Below are positions 48,084 to 58,497 of a DNA stretch of 64,000 bases, piece by piece; within the stretch, counting starts at the first letter, position 1, and every line of letters begins with the position of its first letter. The DNA comes from Phycomyces blakesleeanus NRRL 1555(-) (Eukaryota > Mucoromycota > Mucoromycetes > Mucorales > Phycomycetaceae). The translations under genes and the position numbers were made by a program. The stretch is taken from the NCBI RefSeq assembly GCF_001638985.1, contig NW_017265192.1:159681-223680 (forward strand), read 5' to 3'. The notes under the pieces were generated by a model. It was not told the DNA's origin, made no database searches, and was given only the letters and a program-made list of their open reading frames with translations.

Positions 48084-48435
48084 ATCATCTTAAATAAAAC
48101 TTTGTATCAAAAAAATTTGACAATTGTTTATTGATTGCTTTTAGAGAGATATTTATACTACTTTATGGATAAAATATATAGCAAAAATAGGCTAGATAAA
48201 ACTCGATGAGATAATCGTAAATAAAAATATAAAGAAAAATAATTATATAAATATTTTGTCATGAAAAAAGAAATAGATGAAGTTATAATATATAACTACA
48301 AGAAAAGAAAAATATTGGAAAGAATTATGTTATAAATAAAGAGAAAAACTATTCAGTTAACAATTTTGGTAAAGTAATATTTAAGAGAAAGTGTCACATT
48401 TAGTGTGCAGGAATAAAAAAAGAAAAGAGAGAAGA

Positions 48436-48838
48436 TGTTGTATCCAACATAATCGTAGATTTAAATTAAAAGTACAGACACTCAATAAATACGTACATTG
48501 AGTTACCGACAACTAGTAACGATACTAAAAGATATATCTTCCCTTATACAAGGAAATTACGTAAAGAACATACTAAGACAAATACTAAGACTCTAGTCAA
48601 TAACACTAAAAACATAAGAACTAAATCATAGAAGATAATGGTAGAGAAACAGACATTACATGATATTATCATATCATCACCAAGCTAAATACAATGTCTA
48701 TATAAACGCACAATACTAATAGCAATAGAACAGCATCTCTTTTCTGATTCTTTCACTTCTTCTAATAAAACAAAGTCTCACTGTACTCTCATCTGCACTT
48801 GTTTTATTTTATATCTTATTTTTACCTCATACATAACA
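48436..48838. repeat. solo LTR 2 (403 bp, TSD GAAGA)
   Basis: Starts TGTTGTATCC and ends ATACATAACA. It is flanked by perfect duplications GAAGA (48431-48435 and 48839-48843). An AATAAAACAAAG segment and TATAAACGC are present inside. It is a different family from LTR 1. A TATATAAACG-like box followed by AATAAA suggests the + orientation, weakly. Confidence 0.92.
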
Positions 48839-49061
48839 GAAGACAATTTCGGGAAAAATAGAGGGGAAAAGATTTTAATTTTCAGAAAATCAGTTTTTGG
48901 AAATAGGCGATTTTGTGAAAATGGAAGAAAGAAATTAAAATTAAAATTAAAATTTTGAAGAAAAATTAAAAGGGGTTTTCAAAAGAATGTCTGAACTTGG
49001 TAGAATATTGTTTTTGGACTACGGCTGACAAAATTTTAAATTAACTTGTCAACATCATCAC

Positions 49062-49132
49062 GCCATGATAGTATAGTGGCAGTACGTCGCGTTGTGGCCG
49101 CGCTGACCCTGGTTCGATTCCAGGTCATGGCA
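49062..49132 (+). tRNA. tRNA-His (anticodon GUG)
   Basis: Acceptor GCCATGA pairs with TCATGGC. D-arm with AGTATAGTGGCAGTAC, anticodon loop TTGTGGC in a GC-rich stem, T-arm CCTGGTTCGATTCCAGG, discriminator A. No intron. The length of 71 nt fits a normal tRNA-His gene without the encoded G-1. Confidence 0.93.
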
Positions 49133-49149
49133 TTTTGAACAAATATTTT

Positions 49150-49440
49150 GACGTTCCCGATCTGGGTTGGTCTTCCTTTTACTATAACAAAGTCAAAAGG
49201 TCAAACCCACTGGGGATCAAGGAGTATATGTAAAATCAAAGAGAGGATAAAAGGTACTTTTTATTGATATGAATTGAATTGTCTTATATAGTTTTCTACA
49301 CTAATACTGTGCATTATCCACAGTAGCTATTATATTATATTTAAATAAAAGAAGAGTCATTATACTGCGATTAATGCTCAGGAAGACGTTACTGCGCATA
49401 AAGAGGTACTGTGGTTAACCATCTTCAAATTTTACAGATT
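49150..49440. repeat. LTR-like remnant downstream of tRNA-His
   Basis: About 20 bp after the tRNA, CGATCTGG and CACTGGGGATC lie in the same order and spacing as in the LTR after tRNA-Met (27550-27860), followed by ACTTTTTATTG and, near the far end, ACCATCTTCAAAT beside CACCATCTTAAAT there. The ends are not sharp. An old, diverged LTR of the same family is the best reading. Confidence 0.45.
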
Positions 49441-49600
49441 CATTAAAATAATGAAAGTCTATATTTTCTGGTAGATGATAAAATATTAACTGAAATGGTG
49501 ACTGCCAATCCTTTTCTTTGTTTTTGAATTGTTTATTTGAAACAGATATTCTATATCTATTAAATTACTCATTTTATTAAAATACACACTCTCACCAAAT

Positions 49601-51539
49601 ATGTCAATCAACAACACTTAATCTAACAAAACCATTTACACTTTGACAACAATCTCTCAAGCCTTGGAATTCTCTTCTGTTCCAGGAGTGATGACACTTA
49701 GATTAGAAAATATTATTAGAGTAAAAACATCTGAGTAGAAAGAATGTTTAATAGAGATTAAGGAAGCTTGTGCAGTCAAGTGGGTCATTTGCAACACCAA
49801 TAAGCAACCCACCAACATTACTGCTGAAGAAGCCAAAGCAACTGGTATTAAGTTGTGTTTTTCTCAGGAGTATTCCTGTCATCATTGGGGAACCTATGAA
49901 TCTAAGGCAGCTTTGCGTGTGGTTCAAAAGCAAACAAAGAAAAACAAGTATCCTGCTCTTCTTCTTGTGAAAGGATTCTTTAAGACACCTGAGTTTTATG
50001 AATTTGTTGTTACAAAAGATCATGCAGAGCATACTCCTGGTGATATGCGTAGTGACATTTGCACCCTTCCTCTTGCAAATAAATATCTTCACGAGTTGAC
50101 TCAGCAATTAGAACAGTCATCAAAATCTGCTAGTCAAATTAGAATTGATATGTTGAGAGCTGTAAATCGATATGGTAGAAAGTCTGAAAGAAAAGTTAAC
50201 TATTATGATATCTGGAATTTGATAAACAAAGTAAGCTTTAAAAATAATATATCTTATAGCATTTACTTTAATATATTTCTGTAATAGGTCAATAAAAAGC
50301 TGTATCATTTTGACAAAGACCAAATGACTTCTTTCTTAATCTGAATGAACAACAAACTTCCTGCCTTAAACTTTAACATCTTTAAGACAAACACTTCATA
50401 TTCTCCAGATCCATCAGCCTTTGCGTATGGTTTTATGTCACCCGTTCAGCAAGAAAAAATGAAAACCGCAACTTCTTTCTGTTTGAATACTACTCATGCA
50501 ATCTCTAGCAATGTGAATGAGATTCTTTATACCTTTTTGGTACGTGATAAAGATATTGGTAGAGGATGGCCTGTTGCCTTTATGGTAACCAATGATCAAG
50601 GTGTAAGCCCCATTGTGCAGTGGCGGCAGTTCTTGAAGAGATCTTCTTTGCTTGTTGACCCAAAGCAATTTACTATTGATTGTTGTGCAGCAGAAGTTCA
50701 TGTCATTCAGACAACTTTCCCTGCAACATCCATTCAATTTTGCATCTTTCATGTAACCCAAGCATGGAACCAAAAGTTATCTGACAGTGTGAAGATTCCT
50801 GGATCCTTACTATCAGAGACACAAATTTTACGTGGTGTAATGATGAAGTCTTGGCAAGAGATCATTTATGAAGAAGATATAGACGAGTTTCATCATAAAA
50901 TTGTACAGTTTAAAGAAGACTTTAATGACCAAGAAAGCTTCTTGGATTACTTTGAGAGAAACTGGTGCACAGAAGCAAAGTTTAAGATCTGGAGTAGAGC
51001 ATACCATGAATGACAATTCTCCCATATGCTCACAAATAACTATATTGAGTCCTGGCACAATCAATTAAAAACAGTTTTCATGAAAAGATCTAGAAACAAG
51101 AGACTTGATAAGCTTGTTTTTGTTTTAGTACATGATGTTGAGTATTATCTCACCCAAGAATATGAACACATCATGTCAAACAATGGTCCAATGAGTTCTT
51201 TTACTAGACAACAAAGAATATGTGAGATGGAAGCTGAAGAAGTTGATGATGATGACAGGAAAATGATGATTGTTGCTCCTGGTACTGCAGAAGATGTAAA
51301 TTGTCAAGTTCGGTCATTTGTAAATGAAAATACAGCATATGTCGTTCAGGTTGCAGAGCCAAACTTGATTATTTCCTGCACTTGCTTTGATTATCAGCAA
51401 AGATATAAACCTTGTAAGCATATGTATTTGCTTAAAATGCATACAAACCAATCTCTCTACTTCTCTTCACCTTATGTCACAAATACAAACATAATACAGC
51501 CAGTCTCTACCTCTGAAACAGCTACAATCACACCAACTA
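49601..51539 (+). pseudogene. MULE-type transposase with SWIM zinc finger, broken and truncated by element D
   Basis: Start ATG at 49601. The N-terminal domain (to about 50230) has YSCHHWGTYESKAALRVV and VTKDHAEHTPGDMRSDICTL. An intron at about 50231-50288 is followed by the catalytic region with PKQFTIDCCAAEVHVIQTTF, FCIFHVTQAWNQKL and NNYIESWHNQLKTVF, then a SWIM finger ISCTCFDYQQRYKPCKH near 51370-51420. In-frame stops: TAA 49619, TAG 49736, TGA 50342, TGA 51011. The family fit is clear from the FCIFHV..W and SWIM signatures of Mutator-like transposases. The frame runs into the CACTGG end of element D at 51540, so the natural C-terminus is lost. Confidence 0.85.
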
Positions 51540-51703
51540 CACTGGAAAAATAGGGTAATTTCATCTATGGCGTAGGGTACTATTATTTGTGGAGTGGTAG
51601 CTTAAATTTCCATCACTTTTGTCTTTTTTATTTTCGATGGCGATGATAATGCTTAGTCTGTTTTATTGGATAAAAAAACGAGTTTACTCTTTTTTGTAAA
51701 AAA

Positions 51704-51920
51704 TGTCTGCAAGATTTCTTTTTGGGACTTGTAGCCATGTCGCAGAGTCAATAGTTGTAGGGAACTTAAACCAAATGATATCTTTTGAGTGAGATAATAA
51801 AACTTTTTATTGTTGTAATATTTATTTATAAGTATGATGAGGTTAATGGTCGTGATATTACTACAAATATTTTTGTTGTATATGCTCTACAGCCAATAAA
51901 ATGTACATGACAACATGTTT
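51704..51920. repeat. LTR-like insertion in the leader of element D
   Basis: TTTCTTTTTGGGACTTGTAG and CGCAGAGTCAATA match the LTR beside tRNA-Met. The D leader is about 580 bp, against about 245-260 bp in elements A, B and E, so roughly 300 bp is extra. The exact ends and a target duplication could not be fixed. Confidence 0.4.
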
Positions 51921-52121
51921 TAACAAAAGCGTGTATTATTGTATTTTAGAATGAGGCAATCAATTACTGTTTAGAGAACTGCTCATTTTAACAGCCGGAA
52001 TAAACTATGTCATTTTGGAAGCTGGTATAATTTGGAAAGATATATATTAAATTGTGTTCCTGAACAATTTTCTATTCTTGTCAATTCTAAAGACTTAAAA
52101 AATAAAACACACACACACAAT

Positions 52122-55100
52122 ATGTCAAACAACAACAACAATTCAGAATGCAAGTGCTCTAAATGCTCTTCCAATAGCATGGGATTTGTTTTGGTGTCTA
52201 CCCAAACACTCAGAAGACATGCACAACAGGATATCGTGAGACAATATCAGTCAGGATCTTCTTGTAAGTTCAAATTTAAGAAAATTATTATTAAGACAAT
52301 TTTAATTAAATATTTATTTTCATATAATATAGCCTCAGTTATAGAAGTAATGTCGAATGACAATGACATAGAGATTGACTTTGAATACAATGTTGATGCC
52401 GAAGATCAAGTTGAAGGTATGCATAGTATTTTTATTAAAGTTTTATAATAATTTATAATATGTAATAATTTGATTCTTTTTTACCTAACAAAACAGCCAA
52501 AGACTTACCTCTTTTTGGCATTGATTCCTTGTTTGATTCTGAAAGCGAAGATGAGGGTGTCATTGAAGTAACCATTTTGGATATTTCTGACGATGAATCT
52601 GACGATGTTAGAGATTAGTACAAAAAGCACATATAAATCAATAAAGTCAACAAGTATTGATTTTTTTTTCAAATAGAGCACTTTTCTTCATCCAATATGC
52701 CAGTCGATCCTACTCATGCTTTCATTGCTTCTTTTGCTGCCTTCTTCATATCCAAATATGTTGTCAATTCTGGTGGTGCTGTTCTGTTAAAGTGTCTTAA
52801 CGAAGTATTGGCACACTTTGGACAGTCTTTCCGTCTTCCCCTCAGTATAAACGGTGTCAACTTTATGACCGGTCTCAGCGATGTGACTCGAGGTGTCCAG
52901 CGGTTTGTTGCATGTGGCAATTGTAACAAAGTATACAAAGAGTCTGATGTTGTTCCAGAGTGATGTAATTTCGAGAGACTCTCTGGTAGAGAATGTGGAA
53001 ACGCTCTTTTCTTTGCAACATCAAGAGCCTTGACTATCCCCAAAAAGATCTACATGTATAACTCCATAATCAAAACATTGTCTATCCTTTTTTGCCGCCC
53101 TGGATTTGAAGACACCATCAACCATTGGAGAATCAGAGTGCAAGTTCCAGGCATGATGTTTGACATTTACAATGGTACGAAGTGGAACAGTCTGAAGGAT
53201 AGCAATGGTTTACCATTTGTGAATCATGAGCGCTCCATAATGCTTACCATGAACATCGATTGGTTTCAACCTTTTGATGGGGTCACTTACTCCTGTGGTG
53301 CGATATACCTTTGCATCAACAACTTGCCAAGATTGGAACAGTACAAGAAGGAGAATGTTGTTCTCGTTGGTCTCATGCCAGGGCCCAAGGAAGCAAAGAC
53401 AAGTGAGATCAATCACTACCTCTGTCCCCTTGTCACGGAACTCAACCAGTTGTATGGCAGTGTGGTGATGGCTACCGTACAGTGCCCATCTGGTGCTCTT
53501 GTCCGTGCTGCCCTTCTTCTTGTTGCCTGCAACATTCCTGCTGCCCGTAAGACTTGTGGGTTCACCTCTTATTCAAGCACATGTGCATGCAATAAGTGCA
53601 ACCAACAGTTCCCTCGCCTTTCAGACTCCAATGCTGTGGACTACTCTGGGTTCGTGTTTTCTGAGTGGATGCCTCGCACTGATGCCAAAAACTGCCGTGA
53701 TGCACAGAGAAAGAGATTGGAGAGGGAAAATGGTGTCCGATGGTCAGAATTGCATGACCTGGTTTACTTTAACCTCGTGGAGTGCACTGTCATCGATCCG
53801 ATGCACAACCTGTACCTTGGAAAGCAAAGAGGATAATGGAGAAATGGAGATCTTCAGGTCTCATCACAGATGCACACTTGGCTGAAATGCAGTTGGATGC
53901 TGACAAGCTTGTACTGCCAGAGGACTACACGCCATTAGGGACAAAGATCGGGCGTGGCTTCCCATTCATGAAGGCTGACGAGTGGAAGTCTTGGTGCTTG
54001 GTGTACTCTCCTGTTCTCCTGCGTGGTCGTCTACCTGAAGCTCATCTCGGTAACTGGACAGCGTTTGTCAATGCATGCCAGTACCTCTCAATGCCAAGCA
54101 TATCCATGGCTCACCTTGATGAAGCCCATCAATCTTTGGAGGCTTCCTGCAGAGAGTGCGAGAAGTTGTATAAAGCCCCATTCCTTTCGCCAAACATGCA
54201 TCTCCATCTTCATCTGCAAGAGACTGTACTGAACTTTGGCCCGGTTTATGGCTATTGGCTTTTTAGTTTCAAAAGATGCAATGGTATCTTGAAAAACTAT
54301 GCGACAAATAGAAAAGATGGGTTTGAGGGAACCTATATGAATAAGTATCTTGAAGAAGCATACCAGGGAGATCTTATTCGCTAAACTTTGCCAATAATTT
54401 GACCTGAGCATTCGGTGATCATCCTTGAGCTCACTGCATCCACTGCCAATTCCATAGCCACTTCCACTTCCACTGCCACCTCAATCCAATTCGATATCAA
54501 TGCTTTTCTTGATTCTCCTGAGATCAACTTTGATATTGTCAAGGGAAATGAGCCTTTGCCCCCTTCCGCACTTCCTTTAGCTCTAAAGGGGGAGATTTCC
54601 ATGGATGAATCCGAGTATGAGCATTTGTTGGAATACTATCGCGAGACATACAATGATCAAACTCTTGTTCATTATCGTCATGCTGGTCATTCCAATAATT
54701 TTGTTAACAATCGGATACAGAAGTTTGAATCAATCAATCTTCTTGGGCAAATCTACAAGAGCAAAATGAAGAATCAGCGTGGGTTGTTCATGCAAGCCTT
54801 ATTTGAGACAAGTGATGGTAGAAGTACCAAGCCATACACAGGCCAAATTCAGTATCTCTTTGTCAATACTGCTGTAAACTCGTTTGCTGGTCATGCGAGC
54901 CAGCATGTATTTGCATATGTACGATGGTACAAGGAAGTTTTACTTCAGCCCAGAGCAGGAGAAGGAGTTGAGGTGAATGAGGTGGGGTTCGAAGATGACA
55001 GCATGAACAGCATTCTCCCAGTGCATAGAATCTGCTATGTAGTCGCAGTAGGCAAGCACCTTGGTCTAGAAGGCAAAGTTCAGATGTGTGTAGTTCCTTT

Positions 55101-55122
55101 GCCACGAAAAATTAATATTTAG
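52122..55122 (+). pseudogene. Plavaka/tnp2-type transposase of element D, broken
   Basis: Exon 1 (52122 to about 52263) has CKCSKCSSNSMGFVLVSTQT then LRRHAQ. Acidic exons lie at about 52333-52415 and 52498-52600. The long exon starts near 52677. Motifs: MTGLSDVTRGVQRFVACGNC, MNIDWFQPFDGVTYSCGAIY (Asp 53258-53260), CNIPAARKTCGFTSYSSTC, VIDPMHNLYLG, NMHLHLHLQETVLNFGPVYG, and a C-terminal domain ending VVPLPRKI. Lesions: TGA 52961-52963; a one-base deletion near 53820 in the GTAKRIME motif; TAA near 54382 and TGA near 54400; and the segment corresponding to LWKNAKTLTE is missing near 53700. The core Asp is retained but the gene cannot make a full protein. Confidence 0.88.
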
Positions 55123-55329
55123 ATTCAAATACAAAAATAAAACACATATAAAAAAGAAAAATTAATTAATACAGACTAATATATATAGCTGCACGTTTAT
55201 TTTTTATTATTTCTATAAATTTTTGTTTGTACTTGGCATGCTATACATGCATCTGTATACATCATGCTAATCCGTAAACATAAACAAGTAGAAAAAAGAC
55301 TCTAAAATAGTTGGCAAGAAAAAAAAGAT

Positions 55330-56602
55330 TTATTTTGAAAAGCACCAATCTGGTAAAGTGACTGCCAAATTCTCGGGAATGCTCACTTCTTTCTCATAAG
55401 GGATGCGCTTTTTCAAGCTTTCTGAATTTTTCTTCAAACGGATAACAGTAAGTTTATCAATAGTACTAATAAACGTCTGGAGCTGGTTTAAAGAATAAAT
55501 AGTATTAATAAAGTATTATTATTTTCTTTAAAACATAAATAGATGTTTAACATTACCTCATCAGTTCTCCAGCTGGGACGATATGCCCGCACTTTGTTAT
55601 CTCCATCCGACTCGTCATCAGAAATCACGTCAATAGAAAGAATATTTCCGCAATCATATCGATTCATGCTCTCATGAATAGCCTCTGTGTATGTCTGGTA
55701 CATGATAATATGACGGTCAAGAAGCTACCAAAGAATATTGTATTAAAACATTAAATCAATAGTAAATTAACTTTATTTTAAAACTTATGGTCTTCTTTCT
55801 GTTGCGTCTTCTTCCAGCTTTATTTCTAGCCATAATCTTCTCTGCTGAGATCCGGAAGACTCGCACTTGATTTTGTTAGTGATTCTTTATTATATTCATA
55901 ATGACACTCTTTGACACATTTGTGCAACATCTTTGAGGTCTCAGGTACTTGAAGAGAGCCAGTGCAAGTGTCTTGTTGTACTTGTTGCCATACGTGCCAG
56001 TCATTGACCATGCTGATCTATTATTATTCTCAGCAACTTTGAGTGGGTCTGTGCTAACAAAGTTCAGTTTCTTGATGTAACTATTGATAAGTTGCTATAA
56101 AAACAGTATTAGATATATTAATCAGTAATGTTATTATTATCAATTTACTTACAGAAATCAAGGGATGATGTTTTGCTCCAAGGTCAAGATTATCATTCAT
56201 GGAAGAAGAAGAATCTGCTGGTACAGCAGAAGGCATCACGGAATTTTGGCTGGTCATTGCCTTTTTTATTTCAGCATTTTCAGTCATGAGCTGAAGGACC
56301 GAGTTCTTCAAAAATTCATTTGTCTTGTTGGACAAATCCAGGCCATTCTTCAAATGAGTTATTGCATCAGTCACTCCTTTTGCATTTTGTTGCAAGGATT
56401 GCATCAACACATTGTTGGCTGCCAACAAGGTAAGGACGTGATCCATTGGGGTCCCAGCGACTTGAACTTCAGGGGCTGTGTCAACTGCTACTTCTGGGGT
56501 TGGTATATCAATTGGAGCAACAACACCTGCAATTGTGCTATTAAGAACAGCATTCATGCGTAGGTTGGGTTGGCGGGGAGCAGTAGGAATACGCTTTGTC
56601 AT
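55330..56602 (-). pseudogene. accessory gene of element D (RPxWRTDE family), one stop
   Basis: Exon 1 (56602 to about 56156) is long: MTKRIPTAPRQPNLRMN, then a helical region (VTDAITHLKNGLDLSNKTNE; LQLMTENAEIKKAMTSQ) that could form a coiled coil. Exon 2 (about 56096-55790) has YIKKLNFVSTDPLKVAENN, TLALALFKYLRPQR, an in-frame TAA near 55886, and the basic RNKAGRRRNRKK. Exon 3 (about 55735-55556) has TEAIHESMNRYDCG, ISDDESDGD and RPSWRTDE. Exon 4 (about 55480-55330) ends VTLPDWCFSK. It is colinear with the A and E proteins. The single stop lies in a weakly conserved stretch, and an intron boundary error could also explain it. Confidence 0.68.
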
Positions 56603-57868
56603 TTTCTGTTAATAAAATAAATATTAATAATTTTCAACTAATATTGTACAATTCACTACACTTGTTATATCATATTTAAAATTCACATACTAGTAAAGAG
56701 GATAAGCGGTGCAGATTAACTCTCTACCTTTCATTTGATATTTAAGCACATTTCCCAACCGCTTAATCCACATTTAGACAACTTCTTTTCTAACTCAATG
56801 AGGCACAAAGTAGTATTTCAAGATGACGGTGGTCATCTTCTTTTGGAGTATTACTTTTTACAGCCCGCATTTTGTCAGAGTCAAACTGGATTTTAAGACA
56901 AGTCTTTTTTTTCCTTTTTTTTTCTTTTAACAACATTTATTATTGATATTTTCTTTGTTTCTCTTTTGCTTATGTTTTTACAATTTCACTTATAATTTTT
57001 TTTTCTTTTATAGCTCAATACCAAATATGTGTCTCTTTGTTTGGCTATACTCTATCTGATATATCAAGGTAAGATATCATTATCTTACAGATCTTTGTTA
57101 CTCATCATATTGTTTGTCTAGCCATTGCTACTCATTTCCATTGAGTCTCATCATCTCTTAATCGAACATGATGGTAAGTTTTTTTCTTAAAAAAAATTCA
57201 AATTATTCTTTTGTCTTCCTCATAAATATATATTTATTTCTATTACAATTTATTAGCTATGTCTGATATTATGCAGGAAGACGTATAATCAGTAATATTT
57301 GGTAAGTTAACTACAATATATTTAATGAATATGCCTTTACTACGCACAATATTAATAACTATTCATTTTTAGAATGTATCTCTATTCAAAGACTACTGGT
57401 ATTGTCTTGATAATTCTGAAGAACATGTTTATATCAATTTTATGTCAAGTCTTCTCCGCCTTGTAAGTATTTATGAAGAAATTTCAATTTAAATCATTTA
57501 CTAATTCTTCTTTTCTATTAATCATTTTTTAATAGCATTCCTGCTATTAAAGTATATATTCCATGTCTACTCCCGGAAGGCTTTAAATTATATATAGCGA
57601 GCAAGAAGTATTAGCAATTATAATAGCTATAGTATCAAAACTGTTGCGAAATTAGGATTTTTATCTAGAAAAGATTTTCCTATCAAATAAAACAAAATTG
57701 AACAAAAAATATATAACCTAATGTTTTTCCAAAAAATAAATAAATAAAAGTAAAATAAATAAACAAACCAAAGAGGCTTGTTTATAAAAATCTACCCATG
57801 CTTTGTTTCTCTTTTCCATTGTAAAAAAACCTAGTTTCATTGCTTTTGTGTGTATAAAAAACCTAGTT
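56603..57868. other. accessory-gene upstream region of element D, cut by CACTA copy 2
   Basis: No gene is supported. AT-rich, with T-rich runs and several GTAAGT..TTTAG pairs but no coding frame between them. It stops at gtt, where CACTA copy 2 starts. Confidence 0.5.
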
Positions 57869-58497
57869 CACTACGGCAGGATGAATGGCAGTTGGGCCGA
57901 AAGTAGGCACATAACTGCCATTTTTTTGGTCGAAACCCAATAAAATCTCCGCCGTTTGTTGTAACATGGTAATGTCATTCGTAGCAATTTAAAAAAGTAA
58001 CATGAAAACACTTTTTTTGTTGCTGTACAATATTTTCAATACTGTAAAAAATGTTTGTAAGTTGTAATGACCACTTTGAGTATTGAAATATATGTTTTAT
58101 TGAATATCAAAGATGTCAACAATTATTAAGATTAATAATTTTTGGAATGTGTGAACGAAATGGTAACATAACTGCCATTTTTTTATTTTTTAAACTATGT
58201 TCTTTTTTTTTTAGATATTCTTTTTATCTTGATGAATTGGCAATTTGATTTTATTTAAATCGCGTAATGGCGTATAGAGCATATAGGGAATGAAGAGAAA
58301 AGCATAAGGTGTATAGAGAATAGAAAAAAAACCGGAGTATATAAAGAAGAAAAGAAAGACGGGGCATATAGAGATTAAAAAAAACATAAGAAATAGAGAA
58401 AATTAAAAAAAGAATATAAGATACAAGGATGATATAAAAAATATAAAAGATATAAGGATATAGAGCATATAGAAAAATAAGATAAAAATAAAAAGGA

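Larger units (their letters stand above)
46804..49061. repeat. purine-rich repeat R2 upstream of tRNA-His, carrying two solo LTRs
   Basis: Same family and orientation as R1 (25376-27454). 47457-47540, 48089-48435 and 48844-48900 align in order with 26760-27260 once the LTRs at 47541 and 48436 are removed. No gene is supported. Like R1 it stops roughly 100-200 bp before a tRNA gene. Confidence 0.65.

Noticed and set aside
51704..51920. Complete solo LTR in element D
   Set aside because: The similarity to the tRNA-linked LTR is real, but I could not find matching ends or a 5-bp duplication, so it is listed only as LTR-like.
56655..56675. CACTACACTTG as a transposon end
   Set aside because: No partner end or duplication could be found, and the orientation does not fit element D.
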